This document shows positions 59,100 to 64,000 of a DNA stretch of 64,000 bases, piece after piece. A program made the position numbers and the translations under genes. Where the stretch lies: the NCBI GenBank assembly GCA_938004075.1, contig CALKWP010000013.1, forward strand, positions 1 to 64,000. Reading direction: 5' to 3'. The notes under the pieces are model-generated. The model did not search any database, had not been told where the DNA came from, and saw nothing but the letters and a program-made list of their open reading frames with translations. Source of the DNA: an uncultured Methanomassiliicoccales archaeon (lineage in GTDB: Archaea; Thermoplasmatota; Thermoplasmata; SG8-5). Position 1 is the stretch's first letter. Every line of letters starts with the position of its first letter.

Positions 59100-59534
59100 T
59101 CACGCCTGCTCGGACAGCCAATCTTTCAGATTCTGAACCGCCGATTCCCTCTTGGCCGGGTATGCCGCCACTTTCATCCGAACGTCAATCACATCCTTCC
59201 CGGTTGCCAGCGCTAGCTCCTCCAGGTATGCCTTCTGCTTGTCCAATCTGAAATGGAAGGCGCAGCCATCATCTGTTCGGGCATCCACCTGTCCCTCGAG
59301 ACTGGTAAGAATTCCGGAAGCGCGGAGGCGCTCCAGGAACCGGTTCATCTGCCCGGATTTTGCCATCTCTATCTCGAAAACAGAGATTGGATTGCCGAAA
59401 TGGCCCTCGGTCCTGGTGATTGCGATTTCCTCGATTCCGGAAGCGAATTGCATCGCCTTGAGCACGCGTTCTTCCACTTCCGTTGCCTGGGAGAAGGCGC
59501 GCAAACGTATGCCGAGGAACTTGATGCCTGCCAT
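59100..59534 (-). CDS. archaeal RNA-binding protein of the predicted exosome/pre-rRNA processing family (COG1325)
   Basis: From ATG 59534 the product has 144 residues. It opens MAGIKFLGIRLRAFSQATEV and contains EGHFGNPISVFEIEM and DDGCAFHFRLDKQKAYLEEL, typical of the RPL5-like-fold family predicted to act with the exosome. No catalytic residues are known. ATG 59543 is an alternative; the frame up to 59654 crosses the promoter region and is unlikely. It is divergent from the oxidoreductase operon. Confidence 0.82.
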   Translation of the reverse strand: MAGIKFLGIRLRAFSQATEVEERVLKAMQFASGIEEIAITRTEGHFGNPISVFEIEMAKSGQMNRFLERLRASGILTSLEGQVDARTDDGCAFHFRLDKQKAYLEELALATGKDVIDVRMKVAAYPAKRESAVQNLKDWLSEQA

Positions 59535-59633
59535 CGGACGCATGATGATATAATGAATGAAATAACTATCCATTATAGGCACAATTGGCGATATAATTAT
59601 TAATGGAACGGCATTCCTCCCCCGGTGCTTTGA

Positions 59634-60197
59634 ATGATTGAAGTAAGATTTCACGGCAGGGGGGGGCAGGGCGCGGTCATTGCCTCCAATATTCTTGCGG
59701 AAGCTGCGTTCATAGAAGGAAAAGAGGTATCTGCCTTCCCATTCTTCGGAGTGGAGAGAAGGGGAGCCCCGGTTACGGCGTACACCAGGATTGACGCCGA
59801 CAAGATTCGCAATAAATCCGGCATCTACGCGCCAGATTTCGTTGTGGTCATGGACCCGTCGCTGCTGGTCGCGGTCAACATAGTCGAGGGGCTGAAGCCC
59901 AGTGGCCAGGTGCTGCTCAACACCAGGGCGGACCCGGCAAAGCTCCGGGCGAACCTCGGACTCACTGACAATCAGATTCTATCAACGGTTCTGGCCACCG
60001 ACATCGCGATAAAGCACAGGCTGGGCAGCAAAGCCGCCCCGATTGTAAACAGCTCCGTTCTGGGGGCTTTTTCCAAAGTCTCCGGAGTCGTCGGAATAGA
60101 CTCCCTGGTTGAGGCCATCAAGAACAACGTTCCGATAAAGATCGAGGAGAACGTTGCGGCAGCGAAGGAAGCTTACGATTCGGTGGTGGTACATTGA
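59634..60197 (+). CDS. porC: 2-oxoacid:ferredoxin oxidoreductase gamma subunit
   Basis: This 187-residue protein opens MIEVRFHGRGGQGAVIASNI with the GRGGQG hallmark, and continues FPFFGVERRGAPVTAYTRI. It is the gamma subunit of pyruvate/2-oxoisovalerate-type ferredoxin oxidoreductases. First gene of the gamma-delta-alpha-beta operon. The TTG start of the delta gene overlaps its stop. Confidence 0.93.
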   Translation: MIEVRFHGRGGQGAVIASNILAEAAFIEGKEVSAFPFFGVERRGAPVTAYTRIDADKIRNKSGIYAPDFVVVMDPSLLVAVNIVEGLKPSGQVLLNTRADPAKLRANLGLTDNQILSTVLATDIAIKHRLGSKAAPIVNSSVLGAFSKVSGVVGIDSLVEAIKNNVPIKIEENVAAAKEAYDSVVVH

Positions 60198-60493
60198 CGA
60201 AAGAACAGCTGAAAGGCACCTACAAGACCTACCAGGATTTGCCGCTGACCCCGGTGACCAGCGTCAATTCCGCGGCGAATCGCACCGGATTCTGGAAGAC
60301 GTTCAAGCCGGTGCTGGACCCGGAGAAATGCATCAAATGCGGCATCTGCTGGAAATTCTGCCCGGACGTTGCCGTCAAGATGAAGCCAGGCGAGCTGCCG
60401 ACATTCGACCTGGAGCATTGCAAGGGCTGCGGAATCTGCGCCAACGAGTGCCCCAAGAAAGCGATCACGATGGTCATGGAAGGTGATGTCTGA
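60194..60493 (+). CDS. porD: 2-oxoacid:ferredoxin oxidoreductase delta subunit (2x[4Fe-4S])
   Basis: This 99-residue ferredoxin-like subunit has CIKCGICWKFCPDVAV and CKGCGICANECPKKAI. The start is TTG 60194, overlapping the gamma stop by 4 nt, with GGTGGT upstream. It passes electrons from the TPP centre to external ferredoxin. The stop overlaps the alpha ATG (TGATG). Confidence 0.94.
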   Translation: MTKEQLKGTYKTYQDLPLTPVTSVNSAANRTGFWKTFKPVLDPEKCIKCGICWKFCPDVAVKMKPGELPTFDLEHCKGCGICANECPKKAITMVMEGDV

Positions 60494-61671
60494 TGAAAAT
60501 GGTAATGACTGGCAATTATGCCTCGGCTTACGGTTCAAAGGTCTGCAGGGCGGAAGTCATCTCGGCTTACCCGATAACGCCGCAGACATCCATTGTGGAG
60601 AAAATCGCAACGCTTGTCTCATCCGGAGAAATGAAGGCCCAGTTCGTCAAGGTGGAGAGCGAGCACAGCGCAATGGCTGCGCTCATCTCAGCGTCCATGG
60701 CAGGCGCCAGGACTTACACGGCGACCTCTTCCCACGGGCTTCTGCTGATGCACGAGCTCCTGATTTGGGCCGCCGGAGCGCGCACCCCGATAGTCATGAG
60801 CAATGTCTGCAGGGCCAACGGCCCGCCGTGGAGCGTCTGGGTGGACCATCATGACGCCATCGCGCAGCGCGACACCGGGTGGATGCAGGTGTTCTGCGAG
60901 GGCAACCAGGAAGTTCTTGATTCCATAATCATGGGGTACAAGCTGGGCGAGCGCCCCGACATACGCCTTCCCACCATGATAAACGAGGATGCTTTCATTC
61001 TCTCGCACACGGTCGAGCCGGTGGACGTTCCTGAGATGGAAGAAGTCGATGACTTCCTGCCGCCTTACAACCCCAGATTCAAGCTTGACGTTGACGAGCC
61101 ATACGGCTTCGGAAGCCTGGTCATGCCCGAGATGTACATGGAGTTCCGGTACAAGATCAACGAGGCCATGGAGGCCGCTAGGCAGGGCTGGAGGGATGTT
61201 GAGAAGGATTTCGAGAAGAAATTCGGCCGCAACCACGGCGGCTTGGTGGAATTCTACAAGTGCGAGGACGCGGACTGCGTCCTGATAATGGCCGGGTCAA
61301 TAGCCAGCACAGCGAAGGATGTCGTTGACAAGCTCCGCGCCGGGGGAAAGAAGGTCGGACTCGCCAGGATACGCGTATTCAGACCGTTCCCGGTTGAGGA
61401 GATTCGGAAACTTGCTGGTATGACCAACATCATCAGCATGTGCGACCACTCCTACACATTCGGGCACTGCGGACCCATGGCCCAGGAGGTCAGGGGCGCG
61501 CTTTACGGGCTTGCTGACAAACCCACTGTCAAGAATTACATAGTCGGGCTGGGTGGCAAGGACATGACGCCGGACGTGATTGAGAAGATATACCTCAAGA
61601 CTCTGGCGCTCAAGGGCGGCCCAGACCAGGAAATCGAATGGATAGGCGTCAAGGGACATGGAGGCTGGTAA
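60493..61671 (+). CDS. porA: 2-oxoacid:ferredoxin oxidoreductase alpha subunit
   Basis: This 392-residue protein has AYPITPQTSIVEKIA and VESEHSAMAALISASMAGAR at the N-terminus, and RVFRPFPVEEIRKLAGM in the transketolase C-like domain, standard for PorA/VorA. Substrate choice (pyruvate or branched 2-oxoacids) cannot be fixed by reading. In context it supplies acyl-CoA and reduced ferredoxin from amino acid breakdown. Confidence 0.95.
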   Translation: MKMVMTGNYASAYGSKVCRAEVISAYPITPQTSIVEKIATLVSSGEMKAQFVKVESEHSAMAALISASMAGARTYTATSSHGLLLMHELLIWAAGARTPIVMSNVCRANGPPWSVWVDHHDAIAQRDTGWMQVFCEGNQEVLDSIIMGYKLGERPDIRLPTMINEDAFILSHTVEPVDVPEMEEVDDFLPPYNPRFKLDVDEPYGFGSLVMPEMYMEFRYKINEAMEAARQGWRDVEKDFEKKFGRNHGGLVEFYKCEDADCVLIMAGSIASTAKDVVDKLRAGGKKVGLARIRVFRPFPVEEIRKLAGMTNIISMCDHSYTFGHCGPMAQEVRGALYGLADKPTVKNYIVGLGGKDMTPDVIEKIYLKTLALKGGPDQEIEWIGVKGHGGW

Positions 61672-61672
61672 C

Positions 61673-62581
61673 ATGGCAAAATTCACAATTCCGGAAGAAG
61701 AGTACATGAACCCCGGTCACGTCGGCTGTCTCGGGTGCGGCGCGTGCCACGCCATGCGCTACACGCTCAAGGCCCTGGGCCCAAAGACGATGATGAGCAT
61801 TCCGGCCTGCTGCTGGGCTGTGATGCCCGGGCCATTCCCGCTGAAGTGTCTGGAAGTTCCTCTGATAAACACGGCTTTCGAAGTTACTGGAGCTTCCATT
61901 TCCGGGATAAAGGCTGCGCTCGATGCGAAGGGCATTAAAGATGTCACCGTCGTGGGATTTGCCGGGGACGGCGGAACCGCCGACATCGGAATTCAAGCAC
62001 TATCCGGCATGGTCGAGCGCGGAACCGACGTCATTTACATAATGTATGATAATGAGGCCTACATGAATACCGGCATCCAGAGGTCCTCATCAACGCCCGT
62101 GGGCGCTTGGACTACCACCACACCGGTGGGCGAGACCAAGGACTGGAAGCGCCAGCCCAAGAAGAACATGATGGACATCATGGTGGCGCACAAGATTCCA
62201 TACGCGGCAACGTGCAGCGTCGGGTACCCCGAGGACATGATAAAGAAGCTGCAGAAGGCCAAGAGCATCCGCGGCCCGAAGTTCATCCAGATATATGCGC
62301 CATGCCCAACAGGATGGCGCATGCAGCCCGAGAAGACAATAGAAGTCTGCAGGCTGGCTATAGATACCGCTGCCTACCCGCTTTACGAGGTGGAGAACGG
62401 CGTCTACACCATCAGCCGCAAGCCAAAAGAGCTGAAATCAATCAAGGATTACATGGCCATCCAGGGCCGGTTCAGGCATCTGCCCGAGGAGGAGGTGGAG
62501 GCCATCCAGAGAACCGTGAAATGGGAATGGAACCGCCTGCTGAAGCTTGAGACATTCACAAAGGAGCTGGTTGAAGGATGA
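61673..62581 (+). CDS. porB: 2-oxoacid:ferredoxin oxidoreductase beta subunit (TPP-binding)
   Basis: From ATG 61673 (GGAGGC upstream) the product has 302 residues. Cluster Cys include CLGCGACHAM near the N-terminus. The TPP motif is GFAGDGGTADIGIQALSG with YDNEAYMNTGIQRSSSTP downstream. ATG 61658 overlaps the alpha gene and is less likely. The stop overlaps the iorA start (ATGA), so POR and IOR genes are translationally coupled. Confidence 0.95.
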   Translation: MAKFTIPEEEYMNPGHVGCLGCGACHAMRYTLKALGPKTMMSIPACCWAVMPGPFPLKCLEVPLINTAFEVTGASISGIKAALDAKGIKDVTVVGFAGDGGTADIGIQALSGMVERGTDVIYIMYDNEAYMNTGIQRSSSTPVGAWTTTTPVGETKDWKRQPKKNMMDIMVAHKIPYAATCSVGYPEDMIKKLQKAKSIRGPKFIQIYAPCPTGWRMQPEKTIEVCRLAIDTAAYPLYEVENGVYTISRKPKELKSIKDYMAIQGRFRHLPEEEVEAIQRTVKWEWNRLLKLETFTKELVEG

Positions 62582-64000
62582 GCCAGCTTCTTTCCAAGGA
62601 GAAGGGCAAGAAGATGTTCCTCCTGGGCAACGAGGCCATAGTCAGGGGCTCGCTCGAGGCGGGGCTGGATTTTGCGGCCTGCTATCCGGGAACGCCGTCC
62701 TCCGAGATCGGAAACACGTTCTACGAGATTGGCAAGGAAGCCAATGTCTACTTCGAATTCTCCACCAACGAGAAGGTCGCGATGGAGGTGGCGGCCGCGG
62801 CCTCAGCATGCGGCCTCAGATCAATGACGTTCATGAAGCATGTCGGGCTTAATGTCGCGGCGGACGCATTCATGACTGTCGCTTACACAGGTGTCCGTGG
62901 CGGATTTGTAATAATCTCTGCGGACGACCCAGGCTGCCATTCCAGCCAGAACGAGCAGGACAATCGCTACTATGCGAGGATTGCCAAGGTGCCGATGCTG
63001 GAGCCGGTAAACGCACAGGAGGCGAAGGAAATGACTCACTTCGCTTTCAAGATGTCTGAGGAAATCGGAATGCCGGTCATGCTCCGCACCACTACGAGGC
63101 TCAATCACGTCCGCGGCGCGGTCGTCACCGGCGAGCTCGGCCCCCAGCGCGGCAAGGGGCATTTCGACAAGGACCCGAAGAAATTCGTGACCATACCGTC
63201 GCACGCCAGGGTTGATCATGTCCTCCTTCTGGAGCGCATGGCAAGAGCTCTAGCCATCTCTGAAAAATCCGAATTCAACAGCATCATCGACATGGGCGGT
63301 TCCGAGTACGGGGTCATAACATCCGGCGTTGCCTACAATTACGTCGCGGATGTAATGGCTGCCGCCGGGATAAAGGGCAAGATACTGAAGCTGGGAATGA
63401 CCTGGCCCCTGCCGGAAAAGATGATGAAAGAATTCATCAAGTCCGTTGACAAGATCGTCATCGCAGAGGAAGGCGAGCCGCTCCTGGAGAACGAGGTCCT
63501 GGCGCTGGCCAAGGAAGCAAATCCGAAAGTCAGGGTTTACGGGAAGCGCTCCGGCCATTTCTCAGTCATGGGTGAGTATGATCCTGACGTCATGAAGGCG
63601 GGATTCTCCAAGATAACAGGAAAGGACCTCATGCCGAAGGGCGTGCACAAGCCCAGCATGGAGATACCGGTGAGGCCGCCGTCCCTCTGCCCTGGCTGCC
63701 CCCACCGTTCCACTTACTATGCAGCGAAACGCGCCCTGAAGCAGAATTTCAAGGAAGCGATATTCTCCAGCGACATAGGATGCTACACCCTGGGAATCCA
63801 GGATCCGATGAACACCGCGGATTTCCTGCTGTGCATGGGCTCCAGCGTTGACGCTGCGGGCGGGTTCTCGAAGGCCACAGACCAGCCGGTGCTGGCTTAC
63901 CTCGGAGACTCGACATTCTTCCATTCCGGAATTCACGGCGTTGTCAATGCCGTGTACAACCGCCACAAGTTCGTCTACACGATACTGGATAACAGAACCA
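62578..64000 (+). CDS. iorA: indolepyruvate:ferredoxin oxidoreductase alpha subunit (3' end outside window)
   Basis: The frame starts MSQLLSKEKGKKMFLLGNEA at ATG 62578 and stays open to the window end, about 474 residues. It has AACYPGTPSSEIGNTFYEI, HVGLNVAADAFMTVAYTG, CPGCPHRSTYYAAKRAL, and the TPP segment YLGDSTFFHSGIHGVVNAVY. The C-terminal ferredoxin domain and the iorB gene would lie beyond. IOR oxidises aryl pyruvates from Trp, Tyr and Phe. It overlaps porB by 4 nt. Confidence 0.95.
   Translation, partial: MSQLLSKEKGKKMFLLGNEAIVRGSLEAGLDFAACYPGTPSSEIGNTFYEIGKEANVYFEFSTNEKVAMEVAAAASACGLRSMTFMKHVGLNVAADAFMTVAYTGVRGGFVIISADDPGCHSSQNEQDNRYYARIAKVPMLEPVNAQEAKEMTHFAFKMSEEIGMPVMLRTTTRLNHVRGAVVTGELGPQRGKGHFDKDPKKFVTIPSHARVDHVLLLERMARALAISEKSEFNSIIDMGGSEYGVITSGVAYNYVADVMAAAGIKGKILKLGMTWPLPEKMMKEFIKSVDKIVIAEEGEPLLENEVLALAKEANPKVRVYGKRSGHFSVMGEYDPDVMKAGFSKITGKDLMPKGVHKPSMEIPVRPPSLCPGCPHRSTYYAAKRALKQNFKEAIFSSDIGCYTLGIQDPMNTADFLLCMGSSVDAAGGFSKATDQPVLAYLGDSTFFHSGIHGVVNAVYNRHKFVYTILDNRT

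Noticed and set aside
1..64000. Replication origin
   Set aside because: No Orc1/Cdc6 gene and no cluster of ORB-like repeats was seen.

Overview
The window is a gene-dense archaeal chromosome segment. Archaeal informational genes run throughout: L44e, S27e, aIF2-alpha, Nop10, L7Ae, S28e, L24e, Pop5, TiaS, KptA, archaeal-type D-Tyr-tRNA deacylase, diphthamide enzymes, a thermosome subunit and archaeal GAPDH. FtsZ, the S27e/aIF2/Nop10 and L7Ae/S28e/L24e/NDK operons, and several membrane proteins with C-terminal zinc ribbons fit a euryarchaeal lineage, most likely Thermoplasmata. That placement is inference from gene content only. No methanogenesis gene is seen. The metabolic genes suggest an anaerobic consumer of peptides and amino acids.

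Layout. 1-9.3 kb: a partial QueD-like gene, an APC permease with fused USP domains, an MscS channel, a P-type ATPase and a large surface protein. 9.3-15.6 kb: HisA-like and DUF2240 genes, the L44e-S27e-aIF2a-Nop10-PAC2 operon, an ion permease, a TPR protein, Trm112 and Tsr3. 15.7-25 kb: GAPDH, RNA-modification enzymes (TrmJ, TruA, TiaS), rhomboid, a HemK-like methyltransferase, carbamate kinase, a radical-SAM activase and the NDK/ribosomal operon. 25-33 kb: GNAT, a winged-helix regulator divergent from a MATE exporter, two fRMsr-like GAF proteins, a flavin disulfide reductase, KptA and DtdA. 33-37.4 kb: a tungsten/molybdenum aldehyde oxidoreductase cluster with two uncharacterised membrane proteins. 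37.4-41.8 kb: a methylcrotonyl-CoA-carboxylase type operon with an enoyl-CoA hydratase. 41.9-48.2 kb: a Vps62-like membrane protein, an unusual tRNA-Ser locus, PheT, an alcohol dehydrogenase, Dph6 and a cluster of hairpins. 48.2-59.5 kb: thermosome, a CDF transporter, Pop5/FtsZ, a PEP-synthase-like/MfnA/Dph2 operon, a second crotonase, PepF and an exosome-like RNA-binding protein. 59.6-64 kb: pyruvate/2-oxoacid:ferredoxin oxidoreductase (gamma, delta, alpha, beta) overlapping the start of iorA, which runs off the window.

How it fits together. PepF would release amino acids. IOR, POR-type enzymes and the aldehyde oxidoreductase would oxidise the resulting 2-oxoacids and aldehydes to ferredoxin. 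The methylcrotonyl-CoA carboxylase operon would carry leucine carbon toward HMG-CoA. Many first genes of transcription units have a TATA-like element about 25-28 nt before the start codon with no room for a leader, while operon-internal genes carry GGAGG or GGTGA sites. This suggests mixed leaderless and Shine-Dalgarno translation.

The most unusual places are the tRNA-Ser locus (an apparent D-arm intron, with copies of both tRNA ends nearby), the run of six hairpins before the thermosome gene, the aldehyde oxidoreductase cluster, and the degenerate PEP-synthase-like protein in an operon with mfnA and dph2.
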